64,000 bases of DNA, taken from positions 186,001 through 250,000 of the forward strand of contig NZ_AAYB01000003.1 of the NCBI RefSeq assembly GCF_000169435.1. Reading direction: 5' to 3'. Positions 1 to 9,745 of this stretch are shown piece by piece (position 1 is the stretch's first letter; every line of letters begins with the position of its first letter). Below the pieces are notes generated by a model. The model saw nothing but the letters and a program-made list of their open reading frames with translations, did no database searches and was not told where the DNA came from. The DNA comes from Roseobacter sp. CCS2. Its GTDB lineage: Bacteria > Pseudomonadota > Alphaproteobacteria > Rhodobacterales > Rhodobacteraceae. The translations under genes were made by a program, and so were the position numbers.

Positions 1-1
1 G

Positions 2-841
2 CGGGCTGTTATTCGTATTATTGAGAATACAACGGGCCGCTTGCGCCTGATCCGTAAGGCGCGTGGCTATGACGCAGAAGTCGCCGCTGGTGCAGATTTT
101 TGGAAAGTGATGACCGCACGCTATGGTGTCAGCCTGGCTGTCGTGGGCGGTACGCTTGACAATATTCCAACGGACGGCCCGCTGATTGTCGTCTCAAACC
201 ATCCGTATGGCATTCTAGATGGGCTGATGATGGGGCGCATCCTGTCTGAGCGGCGTCAGGGTGATTTTCGCGTGCTGGCGCATCGCATCTTTCGCCGTGC
301 TGCCGATTTAGAGCGGATCATTCTGCCGATTTCCTTTGATGACACGAAGGAAGCGGCGACGTTGAACCTTGAAACGCGTCGCGCGGCAATTGCCTACCTC
401 AATTCCGGTGGTGCGATTGGGATTTTTCCGGGCGGCACTGTGTCGACGTCGGCGACCCCGTTTTCGAAACCGATGGATCCCAGCTGGCGCACCTTCACGG
501 CCAAAATGATTGCCAAATCGGGTGCGACTGTCGTGCCGGTCTTTTTTGAAGGTCACAACAGCCGGTTGTTCCAACTGGCCAGCCATTTACACAGCACCTT
601 GCGCACCGGCATGTTCATCCGCGAATTCAAGGTGAGGATCAACAAACCGGTCCGCGTTGTTGTCGGTGAACCAATCCCTGCCGACATGCTGGCCCAATTC
701 AAAAAAGACCCCAAAGGGTGCATGGATTTCCTGCGCAAAGCCACGTATGAGTTGAGCACGAGCCCGATGGACCCAACCCATCTGGGTCATGAGTTTGAAG
801 AAAAGTACAAGGCACGCAATGGCAGTGGGCATATTCGATAG
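2..841 (+). CDS. Lysophospholipid acyltransferase family protein (5' end outside window)
   Basis: The reading frame is already open at the window edge, so the N-terminus is missing; a TTG at 41 is probably not the true start. The protein carries an acyltransferase signature, N-H-P-Y-G-I-L-D (His and Asp five residues apart), about 54-60 residues after position 41, and a later FPGGT block that corresponds to the FPEGT motif of PlsC-like enzymes. Such proteins transfer acyl chains to lysophospholipids or related acceptors at the inner membrane. The spacing of the His/Asp motif resembles the hemolysin-type or ornithine-lipid branch more than classical PlsC, so the exact acceptor is unknown. The 3' end overlaps the preferred murI start by 23 bp, which suggests one transcript. 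Confidence 0.8.
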   Translation, partial: RAVIRIIENTTGRLRLIRKARGYDAEVAAGADFWKVMTARYGVSLAVVGGTLDNIPTDGPLIVVSNHPYGILDGLMMGRILSERRQGDFRVLAHRIFRRAADLERIILPISFDDTKEAATLNLETRRAAIAYLNSGGAIGIFPGGTVSTSATPFSKPMDPSWRTFTAKMIAKSGATVVPVFFEGHNSRLFQLASHLHSTLRTGMFIREFKVRINKPVRVVVGEPIPADMLAQFKKDPKGCMDFLRKATYELSTSPMDPTHLGHEFEEKYKARNGSGHIR

Positions 842-1631
842 CGGGCTAGGTGGCCTTACCGTGCTGGACGCCGTGGCGAAGCGTTTGCCTGACGTCCCCT
901 TGGTTTACATGGGTGACAGTGCGCATGCACCTTATGGTGTGCGGACACCCGATGATATTTATGACCTGACCACCAAATCTACGCAGCGGCTGTTTGATGC
1001 AGGCTGTGATCTGGTGATTTTGGCTTGCAACACAGCCTCTGCCGCCGCCTTGCGCCGGATGCAGGAGGCTTGGGTGCCTGATGGCAAACGTGTGCTGGGT
1101 GTATTTGTGCCGCTGATCGAGGCGCTGACCGAACGGCAGTGGGGCGATAATTCGCCCCCGCGTGAAGTGGACACCAAGCATGTGGCGCTGTTTGCAACGC
1201 CTGCGACCGTATCCAGCCGCGCGTTTCAGCGCGAATTGGCGTTTCGCGCTATTGGCGTGGATGTTGAGGCGCAGGCCTGCGGTGGTGTCGTGGATGCCAT
1301 CGAAGAGGGCGATATGATTTTGGCTGAAGCTTTGGTCAGCAGCCATGTGGATGCGCTGAAACGCAAGATGCCCGAACCTGACGCGGCTATTTTGGGCTGT
1401 ACGCATTATCCGCTGATGGCAAAAGAGTTTCAAAAGGCCCTCGGTGCGCACGTGAAGGTCTTTAGCCAGGCTGAATTGGTGGCTGAAAGCCTTGCCGATT
1501 ATTTGGAACGGCGGCCCGAAATGGTTGGACCGGGCACAGATTCCGCGTTCCTGACCACTGGCGATCCTGCGCAGGTGTCTAGTCGCGCGACCCAGTTTTT
1601 GCGACGACAAATTACCTTTGACGCCGCCTGA
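819..1631 (+). CDS. murI: Glutamate racemase
   Basis: Interconverts L- and D-glutamate for peptidoglycan precursors in the cytoplasm. The start chosen at 819 gives [12 protein letters not shown], the conserved family N-terminus with the substrate-binding Asp-Ser; an ATG at 789 would add ten unlike residues. The two catalytic cysteines are visible in ACNTASA (about residue 70) and LGCTHYPLM (about residue 194). At 270 residues the length is normal. The gene overlaps the upstream acyltransferase and is followed 36 bp later by argC on the same strand, so the three may be cotranscribed. Confidence 0.95.
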   Translation: MAVGIFDSGLGGLTVLDAVAKRLPDVPLVYMGDSAHAPYGVRTPDDIYDLTTKSTQRLFDAGCDLVILACNTASAAALRRMQEAWVPDGKRVLGVFVPLIEALTERQWGDNSPPREVDTKHVALFATPATVSSRAFQRELAFRAIGVDVEAQACGGVVDAIEEGDMILAEALVSSHVDALKRKMPEPDAAILGCTHYPLMAKEFQKALGAHVKVFSQAELVAESLADYLERRPEMVGPGTDSAFLTTGDPAQVSSRATQFLRRQITFDAA

Positions 1632-1667
1632 ACCCAATTTCGACCACTCATCCCAAGGGATATCTTC

Positions 1668-2696
1668 ATGACCTATAACGTCGCCATTCTTGGCGCTTCT
1701 GGTTACACTGGCGCTGAACTCGTGCGCCTGATTGCAACACACCCCAGCCTGCACATTGTGGGGCTTTCAGGGAACGCCAAGGCCGGTATGGCCATGGCGG
1801 ATGTGTTTCCACATTTGCGCCATCTGGACCTGCCGGTTCTTACCACGATTGAAGAGATGGACCTGAGTACCGCCGATCTGGTGTTTTGTGCGCTACCGCA
1901 TGCCACGTCGCAATCCGTTATCTCAAAACTGCCGAAAACGCTTAAGATCATTGATCTGTCAGCAGATTTTCGGCTGCGTGACCCGGCCGATTATGCAAAG
2001 TGGTATGGCAAAGGTCATGCGGCAACTGAATTGCAGGCCGAGGCGGTGTATGGCCTGACCGAGTTTTATCGTGACCAAATCAAGGGCGCGCGTCTGGTGG
2101 CTGGCACGGGTTGCAATGCCGCGACGGGGCAATATGCGCTTCGTCCGCTGATCGCAGCAGGTGTGATCGATTTGGATCAGATCATCATTGATCTAAAATG
2201 CGCTGTATCCGGCGCCGGACGCAGCCTGAAAGAAAACCTGTTGCACGCGGAATTGTCAGAAGGGGCCCATGGCTATGCCGTTGGTGGCACCCATCGGCAT
2301 TTGGGTGAGTTTGATCAGGAGTTCAGCGCAATCGCTGGACGGCCTGTGCATGTGCAGTTCACGCCACATCTGATCCCCGCCAACCGCGGCATTTTGGCAA
2401 CCACCTATGTCCAAGGTGATCCGACTGCTATATATGATGTGTTGACCGCAGCTTATGCGGATGAGCCGTTTATCGAGGTACTGCCGATGGGACAACATCC
2501 GTCGATCAAACATATCCGGGCATCGAACTTTTGCCATATCGGCGTGGTCGCGGACCGCGTGCCGGGGCGGGCAATTGTGATTGCGGCGCTGGACAATCTG
2601 ACCAAAGGGTCGTCAGGGCAGGCGTTACAGAATGCAAACCTGATGCTGGATTTGCCTGAAACAGAGGGCCTGATGTTGGCGCCGGTGTTCCCATGA
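1668..2696 (+). CDS. argC: N-acetyl-gamma-glutamyl-phosphate reductase
   Basis: Third step of arginine biosynthesis: NADPH-dependent reduction of N-acetylglutamyl phosphate to the semialdehyde. The N-terminal dinucleotide-binding motif [10 protein letters not shown] lies at residues 9-18, and the active-site cysteine is in [13 protein letters not shown] (Cys about 149). The 342-residue length is typical of the type 1 family. Its stop codon overlaps the ccmE start by 4 nt (ATGA), so arginine synthesis is physically coupled to cytochrome c maturation here. That coupling has no obvious biochemical reason and may reflect only transcriptional packing. Confidence 0.95.
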   Translation: MTYNVAILGASGYTGAELVRLIATHPSLHIVGLSGNAKAGMAMADVFPHLRHLDLPVLTTIEEMDLSTADLVFCALPHATSQSVISKLPKTLKIIDLSADFRLRDPADYAKWYGKGHAATELQAEAVYGLTEFYRDQIKGARLVAGTGCNAATGQYALRPLIAAGVIDLDQIIIDLKCAVSGAGRSLKENLLHAELSEGAHGYAVGGTHRHLGEFDQEFSAIAGRPVHVQFTPHLIPANRGILATTYVQGDPTAIYDVLTAAYADEPFIEVLPMGQHPSIKHIRASNFCHIGVVADRVPGRAIVIAALDNLTKGSSGQALQNANLMLDLPETEGLMLAPVFP

Positions 2697-3163
2697 CGGG
2701 TGGTTTGAAAAGCCTGAAAAAGCGCCGTCGCATTCAAGTGATGTCTATGGCGGGGATTAGTATTGCGCTGGTTCTGGTGCTGTTGTGGTTCTTGCCGGAT
2801 GATAGTTTTCAGTTCTTTAGATCACCATCGGAAGTGGCCGAAATGCCGCCCCCGCCAAATGAGCGTTTTCGCATCGGCGGTTTGGTCGCTGATGGGTCGA
2901 TCGTGCGTGGTCAGGGTGAGCAGGTCAGCTTTTCCGTGACCGATGGTGGCGCTGTGGTGCCTGTGGTTTACACAGGTATCCTGCCTGATCTGTTTGAGGA
3001 AGGTCAGGGCATGGTTGCGCAAGGTAATTACATCAACGGTCGCTTTGAAGCTGTTGAAATTCTTGCCAAACATGACGAAACCTATATGCCGTCCGAGGTG
3101 ATTGATGCGTTGAAGGATCAGGGACTTTATGTCGATCCGGACGGTGCTATCGTCACCAATTAA
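2693..3163 (+). CDS. ccmE: Cytochrome c maturation heme chaperone CcmE
   Basis: Periplasmic heme chaperone that binds heme covalently and hands it to the CcmF/CcmH lyase. A basic cytoplasmic N-terminus (KKRRR) precedes one membrane anchor at about residues 16-34, followed by an OB-fold domain. The heme-attaching histidine is visible in [10 protein letters not shown] (His about 127, with Tyr four residues on). At 156 residues it matches the family. It starts inside the argC stop. Its partners ccmF and ccmH lie 1.4 kb downstream, separated from it by the lysis cassette. Confidence 0.95.
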   Translation: MTGGLKSLKKRRRIQVMSMAGISIALVLVLLWFLPDDSFQFFRSPSEVAEMPPPPNERFRIGGLVADGSIVRGQGEQVSFSVTDGGAVVPVVYTGILPDLFEEGQGMVAQGNYINGRFEAVEILAKHDETYMPSEVIDALKDQGLYVDPDGAIVTN

Positions 3164-3208
3164 CCTTTAGGCAGCAGTTTTTGTCCCGACCTTATGGAAG
3201 GGGCAAAG

Positions 3209-3820
3209 ATGCAGACTGTGACACAAATCGCCCAAGATATTGTCGCCCGTGAAGGTGGCTATGTGAATGACCCCGACGATCCCGGCGGGGCGACAAAATA
3301 CGGTGTGACGATACACACCATGCGCCGCTTGGGTCTTGATCTGACCAAGGACGGCGTAGTCGATGACAATGACGTGCGGGTGCTGTCGCGGGCGCATGCG
3401 ATATCCATCTTTATTGAACATTACTTTCGCGGCCCGCGGATTGATCGGTTGCCGGCACCTTTGCATGCCACGGTTTTTGACATGTATGTGAATGCTGGCG
3501 CGCAGGCGGTGAAAATTTTGCAGCGTTTGCTGGGTGACATGCGGATTGCTATCGCTGTTGATGGTGTGATTGGTCCAAAAACGATTGCCGCCACAAAGCA
3601 GGCTATGGAGGCCGCACCTGACCACCTTGTCGATGCTTACGGGATTGCCCGGCGCAATTACTATTACGATCTGGCGGCCCGTCGCCCGGCCAGCCGGAAA
3701 TATGCCCGCCGTCGCGATGGTGGAAAAGGCGGCTGGATCAAACGCGCCGAGGCGTTTGTGTCTGACCGCTATCACCTGACCGAGGCGCAGCATAACGCGC
3801 GGGTGTCGCAATGGGTTTGA
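3209..3820 (+). CDS. GTA-type endolysin, glycoside hydrolase family 108 N-acetylmuramidase
   Basis: A 203-residue peptidoglycan-cleaving enzyme. The N-terminal part has the GH108 motif REGGYVNDPDDPGGATKYG with the probable catalytic Glu at residue 15. The C-terminal half resembles the PG_binding_3 domain that follows GH108 (the VDGVIGPKT region). The start at 3209 is preceded by GGAAGGGG at good spacing; an ATG at 3194 has no ribosome-binding site. It overlaps the holin gene by 10 bp. In Rhodobacter capsulatus a comparable endolysin/holin pair (rcc00555/rcc00556, from memory) releases gene transfer agent particles by lysis; the same role here is inferred from family and order. No other GTA structural gene is in the window. 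Confidence 0.85.
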   Translation: MQTVTQIAQDIVAREGGYVNDPDDPGGATKYGVTIHTMRRLGLDLTKDGVVDDNDVRVLSRAHAISIFIEHYFRGPRIDRLPAPLHATVFDMYVNAGAQAVKILQRLLGDMRIAIAVDGVIGPKTIAATKQAMEAAPDHLVDAYGIARRNYYYDLAARRPASRKYARRRDGGKGGWIKRAEAFVSDRYHLTEAQHNARVSQWV

Positions 3821-4311
3821 TATCAGGGTTGATGACGTTTCTGTTTGGCGACGGGCGCAATGTCGTGACAGAAACGGCCGAGGTATTTCGCGAAAATGCA
3901 GAAAACGGTGCAGTGCGTGCGGCGTCAGCCCGGTCTGATAGTCTCGCGCAGTTCGCGGCAGAGTTTGTACATCCGCGCCGTGGCGTATTTGACCGGATTG
4001 TGGATGGGTTGAACCGCTTACCGCGGCCTGCGCTGGCGTTGGGCACGATCTGGCTTTTTGTTATGGCGATGCAGCGCCCCGCGCAATTCAGCGAAGGTAT
4101 GCAAGGGCTCGCGCTTGTGCCAGAGCCGCTTTGGTGGTTGATGGGGGCGATTGTCAGTTTTTACTTTGGCGCGCGCCACCAGGTGAAATCGCAGGAATTT
4201 CAACGGTCTATCGCCATGAGTTTGGCCGCTGGCCAAGCCAACACCGCAAAACCAAAACCCACATCATCCAACCCTGCTTTGCAAGACTGGCAGGCCGACA
4301 ATGCAGACTGA
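3811..4311 (+). CDS. GTA-type holin (3TM holin family)
   Basis: A 166-residue membrane protein immediately after the endolysin and overlapping it. Hydrophobic segments are visible around residues 73-90 (ALALGTIWLFVMAM) and 107-124 (PLWWLMGAIVSFYFGA), with a short amphipathic stretch at the extreme N-terminus. This matches my memory of the GTA_holin_3TM family, which permeabilises the inner membrane so that the endolysin can reach the murein. A hydrophilic tail rich in Lys, Pro and Ser follows. The tight coupling with the endolysin supports the assignment; function is inferred. Confidence 0.8.
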   Translation: MGLISGLMTFLFGDGRNVVTETAEVFRENAENGAVRAASARSDSLAQFAAEFVHPRRGVFDRIVDGLNRLPRPALALGTIWLFVMAMQRPAQFSEGMQGLALVPEPLWWLMGAIVSFYFGARHQVKSQEFQRSIAMSLAAGQANTAKPKPTSSNPALQDWQADNAD

Positions 4312-4504
4312 GGGCCGCGAACAGCTTGAACGTCGTATCATTGCGCTTGAGATGCGCAATGCGGTTGACGATGTGCATCGCGCCAATGTGGCGACAAGGC
4401 TGAGTGCGATTGAGGACACGCTGAAATGGCTTGTTCGACTGGTGATTGGCGGGCTTTTGATGGCGGGTGTCACATACGCCATGCAGGGTGGTTTGGCGCT
4501 GTAA
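4301..4504 (+). CDS. Small coiled-coil plus single-TM protein of the lysis cassette (XhlA-like architecture)
   Basis: A 67-residue protein overlapping the holin gene by 11 bp. Residues 1-40 are charged and heptad-like (EQLERRIIALEMRN...RLSAIEDTLKWL), followed by one transmembrane helix at about 43-62. This layout resembles the XhlA/hemolysin accessory proteins that accompany phage holins, but I see no diagnostic motif. Because it is the third gene of a tightly overlapped set it probably acts with the holin in membrane permeabilisation. It could instead be a spanin-like or regulatory component. Confidence 0.6.
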   Translation: MQTEGREQLERRIIALEMRNAVDDVHRANVATRLSAIEDTLKWLVRLVIGGLLMAGVTYAMQGGLAL

Positions 4505-4580
4505 GGGTGCGCCAAAATGTACCGCAGATGTGAGCGGTCAGGGATGTTGCCTGCCTGCTGAATGGGCTATGTAAGCCCTT

Positions 4581-6557
4581 ATGTTGATAGAACTTGGACA
4601 CTTCGCTTTGATTCTGGCTTTTGGCATTGCCATCATCCAGATGATCGTACCCATGATCGGTGCGCACCGTGGCAATGCAGGCTGGATGGCAATGGCCGAA
4701 CCAGCAGCGACGGTGCAGTTCATACTGACCGCGTTTTCCTTTGCGGTGCTGACATGGGCGTTTGTGACATCTGATTTCTCGCTGCAATTGGTCTACCTCA
4801 ATTCCCACACTGACAAGCCGATGATCTATAAGATCACCGGTGTCTGGGGGAACCACGAAGGGTCCATGCTGCTGTGGATGGTGATCCTGACGTTGTTCGG
4901 GGCCTGTGCCGCCTGGTTTGGCGATGGGCTGCCAGCGCGTTTGCGCGCGCGTGTGCTGTCGGTGCAGGCGTCGATTGCGGTGGCGTTCTTTGCCTTTGTC
5001 TTGTTCACATCCAACCCTTTCCTGCGCCTTGAAGTGCCGCCATTGAACGGGCGTGACCTGAACCCGTTGTTGCAAGATCCCGGTTTGGCCTTCCATCCCC
5101 CGTTCCTCTATCTCGGCTATGTCGGTCTGAGCATGTCGTTTTCATTCGCTATCGCCGCCCTCATTGAAGGGCGCGTCGATGCTGCATGGGGCCGCTGGGT
5201 GCGTCCTTGGACTTTGGCGGCGTGGATGTTTTTGACTGTCGGGATCGCACTTGGCTCTTGGTGGGCCTACTATGAACTGGGCTGGGGCGGTTTCTGGTTC
5301 TGGGACCCGGTTGAGAACGCGTCGTTCATGCCATGGCTGATTGCAGCGGCGTTGCTGCATTCCGCGATTGTGGTGGAAAAACGAGAGGCGTTGAAAAGCT
5401 GGACGATCCTTTTGGCGATTATGGCTTTTGGCTTCTCTTTGTTGGGTGCGTTCATCGTGCGTTCTGGTGTTCTGACATCGGTCCACGCCTTCGCTAATGA
5501 TCCCGAACGGGGGATGCTGATCCTTATTATCCTCGCGGTTTTCTTGGGTGGTGCACTGACGTTGTTTGCGTTCCGTGCAGGTGCGATGGAATCAAAAGGT
5601 GTCTTTTCGACCGTCAGCCGGGAAAGCGCGCTGATCCTGAACAATATCCTGTTGTCGGTCAGCTGCTTTGTCGTGTTTATCGGGACCATCTGGCCGCTGG
5701 TGTCAGAACTGTTGTTTGACCGCACACTGTCGGTCGGCCCGCCGTTCTTTGACGCCGCCTTTACGCCGTTCATGGTGGCACTGGCGATTGCTTTGCCGCT
5801 TGGATCAATCCTTGCGTGGAAGCGTGGCACGTTGGGCCGCGCATCAAAGTCGCTGATTGGGTGGCTTGTTCTTGCGATTGCACTGGCGGCGCTGGCCTAT
5901 GCCATTCAAAGCGGCAATTCCGCGCTTGGCCCGATTGGTGTCGCGCTTGGCGTTTGGGTTGTGGGTGGCGCAGTTGCGGATCTGTGGATGCGCAGTGGGC
6001 GCGATAGCCTGACCGACAGGTTGCGCCGTATGACACGCTTGCCACGTGCGGATTGGGGCAAGGCAACGGCGCATATCGGGATGGGTGTGACGATCTTTGG
6101 GATCGCTGCGATGCTGGCGTGGGAACAAGAAGATATCCGTGTCGCGCAGATTGGTGACAGTTGGAATGTTGGTCAGTTTGAGTTCAGCTTGAATGGCGTG
6201 AACCAGCTTGAAGGTCCTAATTACCTTACGACGATGGCTGATATTTCCGTTTACCGTGGTGAGCGGTTAGTGGGCGATCTGCACCCTGAAAAGCGGTTTT
6301 ATCCGGTGGCGAATATGCCCACAACAGAGGCTGCGATTATCAACGGGGTCGTTCGCGATATTTATGTGGTTATTGGCGATCCACAACAGAACGGCGGTTG
6401 GGCCGTGCGCATCTACCTCAAACCTTTTGCCAATTGGATTTGGGGCGGGGCGATTTTGATGGCCTTGGGCGGGTGCTTCTCGCTCTCTGACCGGCGCTTG
6501 CGGGTTGGGGCAGCCTCTGCCAAGAAAACCGCACCCAAGGCTGTGCCTGCAGAATGA
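4581..6557 (+). CDS. ccmF: Cytochrome c heme lyase subunit CcmF
   Basis: Large polytopic inner-membrane protein (658 residues) that with CcmH attaches heme to apocytochrome c in the periplasm. The WWD heme-handling motif, GWGGFWFWDPVENASFMPWL, lies at about residues 235-254. Many hydrophobic segments surround it, and a soluble periplasmic domain precedes the last helix. The length matches the CcmF/NrfE family. The start MLIELGHFALILAFG is typical. The stop overlaps the ccmH start by 4 nt. The 76 bp upstream separate it from the lysis cassette and may hold its own promoter, though I see no clear one. Confidence 0.95.
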   Translation: MLIELGHFALILAFGIAIIQMIVPMIGAHRGNAGWMAMAEPAATVQFILTAFSFAVLTWAFVTSDFSLQLVYLNSHTDKPMIYKITGVWGNHEGSMLLWMVILTLFGACAAWFGDGLPARLRARVLSVQASIAVAFFAFVLFTSNPFLRLEVPPLNGRDLNPLLQDPGLAFHPPFLYLGYVGLSMSFSFAIAALIEGRVDAAWGRWVRPWTLAAWMFLTVGIALGSWWAYYELGWGGFWFWDPVENASFMPWLIAAALLHSAIVVEKREALKSWTILLAIMAFGFSLLGAFIVRSGVLTSVHAFANDPERGMLILIILAVFLGGALTLFAFRAGAMESKGVFSTVSRESALILNNILLSVSCFVVFIGTIWPLVSELLFDRTLSVGPPFFDAAFTPFMVALAIALPLGSILAWKRGTLGRASKSLIGWLVLAIALAALAYAIQSGNSALGPIGVALGVWVVGGAVADLWMRSGRDSLTDRLRRMTRLPRADWGKATAHIGMGVTIFGIAAMLAWEQEDIRVAQIGDSWNVGQFEFSLNGVNQLEGPNYLTTMADISVYRGERLVGDLHPEKRFYPVANMPTTEAAIINGVVRDIYVVIGDPQQNGGWAVRIYLKPFANWIWGGAILMALGGCFSLSDRRLRVGAASAKKTAPKAVPAE

Positions 6558-7003
6558 AGCGGCTGGTGATCATTCTGATGCTGTTGGCGTCACCGCTTTG
6601 GGCTGTGGACCCCAATGAAATACTGGATGACCCGGTGCTGGAAGACCGCGCGCGGGCGTTGTCACAGGAATTGCGGTGCCCCGTTTGCCGCAATGAAAGC
6701 ATTGATGAAAGCAATGCGACCTTGGCGCAAGAACTGCGGATCTTGCTGCGTGAACGCATGGTGGCAGGCGACACTGACCAAGATGCACTGGATTTTATGG
6801 TGTCCCGTTATGGTGAATTTGTGCTGCTGCGCCCTGATGCACGTGGGGCAAACCTGATCCTCTGGCTGGCCGCACCGGCGCTGTTGCTGATGGCCCTTGG
6901 CATCGGATGGTCCACGATCAGGGCGCGACGCCCGGTTGATGATGGTCTGTCAGAGGCTGAAAAAGCGGAATTGGAAAAAATCTTGGGTCGTGACGCCTCG
7001 TAG
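6554..7003 (+). CDS. ccmH: Cytochrome c-type biogenesis protein CcmH (thioredoxin-like reductant)
   Basis: A 149-residue periplasmic, membrane-anchored thiol protein that reduces the CxxCH site of apocytochrome c. It has a cleavable signal sequence (residues 1-17), the family motif LRCPVCRN with Cys 42 and 45, and a C-terminal transmembrane helix at about residues 100-120 (NLILWLAAPALLLMALGIG). The translation start overlaps the ccmF stop. The rest of the ccm set (ccmABCDG) is not in this window. Confidence 0.95.
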   Translation: MKRLVIILMLLASPLWAVDPNEILDDPVLEDRARALSQELRCPVCRNESIDESNATLAQELRILLRERMVAGDTDQDALDFMVSRYGEFVLLRPDARGANLILWLAAPALLLMALGIGWSTIRARRPVDDGLSEAEKAELEKILGRDAS

Positions 7004-7062
7004 GGCTTTCCTAAACTGATCAGTTCACTAAGTTGGGGGAAACTTTGCAAAGGATCCCGCGC

Positions 7063-7839
7063 ATGGACTATCAGGCCATCACACTTGTCATTCGCAACTC
7101 TGTCGCGGTGATCACGCTGAACCGCCCCGACATGATGAATGCGCTGAATACGCAAATGCGGGCTGAGATCACGCATGCGATGAAAGCAGCGGAACAGGAT
7201 GCGCGGGTTGTTGTGCTGACAGGTGCAGGCAAAGCGTTCTGTTCAGGTCAGGACCTGGGCGATGGTGGCAGTGCCGCTTCGTTGGATCTAGAGCGAACGC
7301 TGCGAGACGAATATGTGCCGATGCTGAAAGCGATCTTTGATTGCCGCGTGCCGACGATTTCTGCGGTTAACGGGCCAGCAGCGGGGGCAGGGGCGAACCT
7401 TGCTTTGGCGGCGGATGTGGTGATTGCGTCCGATGAAGCTTATTTCATTCAGGCTTTCACACGCATTGGCCTGATCCCGGATGCAGGTGGCACCTATTGG
7501 TTGCCCCGTCAAATGGGTACGGCCAAGGCGATGGGGGCAGCACTCTTTGCTGATAAGATTAGCGCGCAGCAAGCCTGCGACTGGGGTATGATCTATGAAA
7601 CGGCGCCTGCGGCTACATTTTTGGAGCATGTTCAAGGCCGTGCGGCGCATCTGGCACAGGGGCCAACGGTCGCTTATCGCCAATTGAAGAAAGCGATCCG
7701 CGGATCGTTCGAAAATTCATTGGATGAGCAACTGGCGCTGGAGGCCAAACTGCAAGGGCGTTGCGGGAAAACACGTGATTTCCAAGAAGGCGTTGTCGCG
7801 TTTTTGGAAAAGCGTAAGGCGGTTTACGAAGGGCGCTGA
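7063..7839 (+). CDS. Enoyl-CoA hydratase/isomerase family protein (PaaG-like)
   Basis: A 258-residue crotonase-fold enzyme. The oxyanion-hole region appears as AFCSGQDLGDG (about 66-76) and the second block as NGPAAGAGANLALAADVVIASDEA (about 104-127). The acidic DAG motif follows in GLIPDAGGTYWLP. The overall sequence resembles PaaG, 2-(1,2-epoxy-1,2-dihydrophenyl)acetyl-CoA isomerase, but a generic enoyl-CoA hydratase is equally possible without the rest of a paa cluster. The start at 7063 is supported by AAGGA nine bases upstream; a TTG at 7033 has no such site. It converges on the GNAT gene with a 16-bp 3' overlap. Confidence 0.85.
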   Translation: MDYQAITLVIRNSVAVITLNRPDMMNALNTQMRAEITHAMKAAEQDARVVVLTGAGKAFCSGQDLGDGGSAASLDLERTLRDEYVPMLKAIFDCRVPTISAVNGPAAGAGANLALAADVVIASDEAYFIQAFTRIGLIPDAGGTYWLPRQMGTAKAMGAALFADKISAQQACDWGMIYETAPAATFLEHVQGRAAHLAQGPTVAYRQLKKAIRGSFENSLDEQLALEAKLQGRCGKTRDFQEGVVAFLEKRKAVYEGR

Positions 7840-8321
7840 AGCGCAAAGTAAACGCTGTCTGACCATTCACCATTGATGCAAAATGTCTTTTCGGCCCGGT
7901 GCGTTTCCTGAAACCCCAGTAATTTTAGGATACCCACCGAGGCTTCATTGCGCGGATCAGCATCAGCGGTCAGTTGCGCATGATCAGTGATTTCGAACAG
8001 GTAAGGGATGATGGCATTCATCGCCTCTGACACGATCCCTTGCCGCCAGTAGTCCGGATGCAACAAAAAGCCGACCTCATCGGTTTTATGCATGCCAGCG
8101 GTGCCAATGGCGCGGCCATCTTTTTCTATGACAAAGTAAGTCAGTTGCTGTTCTGCCGAAGCGATCAGCCGATCAAGGTTTTGTTGCGTCCGCTCAGGGT
8201 TTTCATGCGCCGCTGTCGACCAATAGCGCATTGCGCGCGGATCACTGAAAATCGCGAAAAGGTCCAGCAGGTCGCCTTGCTTGGCGGCACGCAGGATCAG
8301 GCGTTCGGTTCTGAGGGTCAT
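7824..8321 (-). CDS. GNAT family N-acetyltransferase (RimJ/RimL type)
   Basis: A 165-residue acetyltransferase. The start MTLRTERLILRAAKQGD is typical of the RimJ/RimL-like branch, and the acetyl-CoA binding region is WRQGIVSEAMNAIIPYLFE (about residues 92-110). The end, LLGFQETHRAEK, is the usual beta-6/7 region. Substrate cannot be told from sequence. It lies just downstream of gltA on the same strand, behind the gltA terminator, and overlaps the 3' end of the enoyl-CoA hydratase gene. Confidence 0.85.
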   Translation of the reverse strand: MTLRTERLILRAAKQGDLLDLFAIFSDPRAMRYWSTAAHENPERTQQNLDRLIASAEQQLTYFVIEKDGRAIGTAGMHKTDEVGFLLHPDYWRQGIVSEAMNAIIPYLFEITDHAQLTADADPRNEASVGILKLLGFQETHRAEKTFCINGEWSDSVYFALQRPS

Positions 8322-8326
8322 GAATG

Positions 8327-8350
8327 AAAAGGGCCGCCCGAAGGCAGCCC
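8327..8350 (-). terminator. Intrinsic terminator of gltA
   Basis: Read on the minus strand, GGGCTGCC and GGCGGCCC form an 8-bp stem with one G-U pair around a TTCG tetraloop, followed by TTTT. It begins 7 bp after the gltA stop and ends just before the GNAT start codon. Confidence 0.8.
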
Positions 8351-8357
8351 TGCATTC

Positions 8358-9653
8358 TTAGCGTTTTTCAATATCGACATAATCGCGCTGCATCTCGCCC
8401 AGATAAAGCTGGCGCGGGCGGCCAATCTTCAACTGTGGATCCGCCAGCTGTTCAGACCACTGCGAAATCCAACCGACGGTGCGGGCCAGTGCAAAGATCG
8501 GCGTAAACATTGAGGTGGGGAAACCCATCGCCTCTAGAATAATGCCGGAATAGAAGTCCACGTTCGGGAACAGTTTCTTTTCTGCAAAATACGGATCCGC
8601 CAGCGCTTGTTTTTCAAGCTCTTTGGCGACCTGCAGGATCGGGTTGTTTTCCACACCCAACAGATCAAGCACTTCATCCGCGCTTTCCTTCATCACCGTC
8701 GCACGCGGATCGAAGTTTTTGTAAACGCGGTGGCCAAAGCCCATCAAACGATAGCTGTCGTTTTTGTCTTTGGCGCGGGCGATAAATTCAGGAATGCGAT
8801 CAACAGTGCCAATTTCCTTGAGCATTTCAAGACAGGCCTGGTTCGCACCACCATGAGCAGGGCCCCACAGACAGGCGATCCCGGCAGCGATACAAGCGAA
8901 CGGGTTCGCCCCGGATGATGACGCCAAACGCACGGTTGAAGTTGAGGCATTCTGTTCGTGATCCGCATGCAGCGTGAAAATGCGGTCCATGGCGCGGGCA
9001 AGGATCGGGTTCACGTGGTATTCCGCAGCCGGAACCGAGAAACACATATGCAGGAAATTCGCCGCATAATCGAGGTCGTTGCGCGGGTAGATGAATGGCT
9101 GCCCGATGGAGTATTTATAAGCCATCGCCGCAACGGTCGGCATTTTGGCGATCAAACGGATCGTCGCGACCTCGCGCTGGTGCGGGTCATTGATGTCGGT
9201 GCTGTCGTGATAGAACGCAGACATCGCGCCCACAACGCCAACCATCGTGGCCATCGGGTGTGCATCACGGCGGAAACCACGAAAGAAATTATGCATCTGT
9301 TCGTGGATCATCGTGTGGTTTGTCACCAGCGATTCGAACTCTTCCAGCTTTTCGGCCGACGGCAGTTCACCGTAAAGCAGCAGATAACATACTTCGAGGT
9401 AGTGCGATTTGCCGGCCAATTGATCAATCGGATAGCCACGGTGCAGCAAAACACCCTTATCGCCATCAATAAACGTAATGGTGCTATCGCAAGCGGCAGT
9501 CGACGTAAAACCGGGATCATATGTGAATACATCCGCCTGTCCATAAAGCTTGCGGATGTCAATGACATCAGGACCGCCGGTAGGAGAGTGCATTGGCAAA
9601 TCGTAAGTCTTGCCTTTGATGGTCAGTTTTGCGGTGTCAGTATTTTCGGCCAT
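8358..9653 (-). CDS. gltA: Citrate synthase
   Basis: Condenses acetyl-CoA and oxaloacetate at the entry to the TCA cycle. At 431 residues it matches the type II hexameric bacterial enzymes. The family signature [15 protein letters not shown] (about residues 303-317) holds a catalytic histidine, and the [15 protein letters not shown] block (around 262-276) and PNVDFYSG block near the C-terminus are also present. The N-terminal beta domain ([14 protein letters not shown]) is intact. It is followed by a clean intrinsic terminator and preceded by a 92-bp gap after gltX, so it probably has its own promoter. Confidence 0.97.
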   Translation of the reverse strand: MAENTDTAKLTIKGKTYDLPMHSPTGGPDVIDIRKLYGQADVFTYDPGFTSTAACDSTITFIDGDKGVLLHRGYPIDQLAGKSHYLEVCYLLLYGELPSAEKLEEFESLVTNHTMIHEQMHNFFRGFRRDAHPMATMVGVVGAMSAFYHDSTDINDPHQREVATIRLIAKMPTVAAMAYKYSIGQPFIYPRNDLDYAANFLHMCFSVPAAEYHVNPILARAMDRIFTLHADHEQNASTSTVRLASSSGANPFACIAAGIACLWGPAHGGANQACLEMLKEIGTVDRIPEFIARAKDKNDSYRLMGFGHRVYKNFDPRATVMKESADEVLDLLGVENNPILQVAKELEKQALADPYFAEKKLFPNVDFYSGIILEAMGFPTSMFTPIFALARTVGWISQWSEQLADPQLKIGRPRQLYLGEMQRDYVDIEKR

Positions 9654-9745
9654 GTGTATTTCCCTCTCGGTCCCGCGTCTGGTGAAAACGCAGCGGCATC
9701 ATTCTTGTTGGTGTCCGGTTAACTGCTATTCGTAACAAATAGGTT

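Noticed and set aside
846-1754. Long open frame (302 codons) on the minus strand opposite murI and the start of argC
   Set aside because: It is antisense to two clear conserved genes, has no recognisable family and its sequence is the usual His/Arg-rich shadow of a coding strand.
3160-3170. CtrA-like TTAACC before the endolysin
   Set aside because: Only one half-site is present (second half GCAG), so it is not a credible CtrA site by itself.
8958-9722. 254-codon plus-strand frame opposite gltA
   Set aside because: Citrate synthase is unambiguous on the other strand and this frame resembles no protein.
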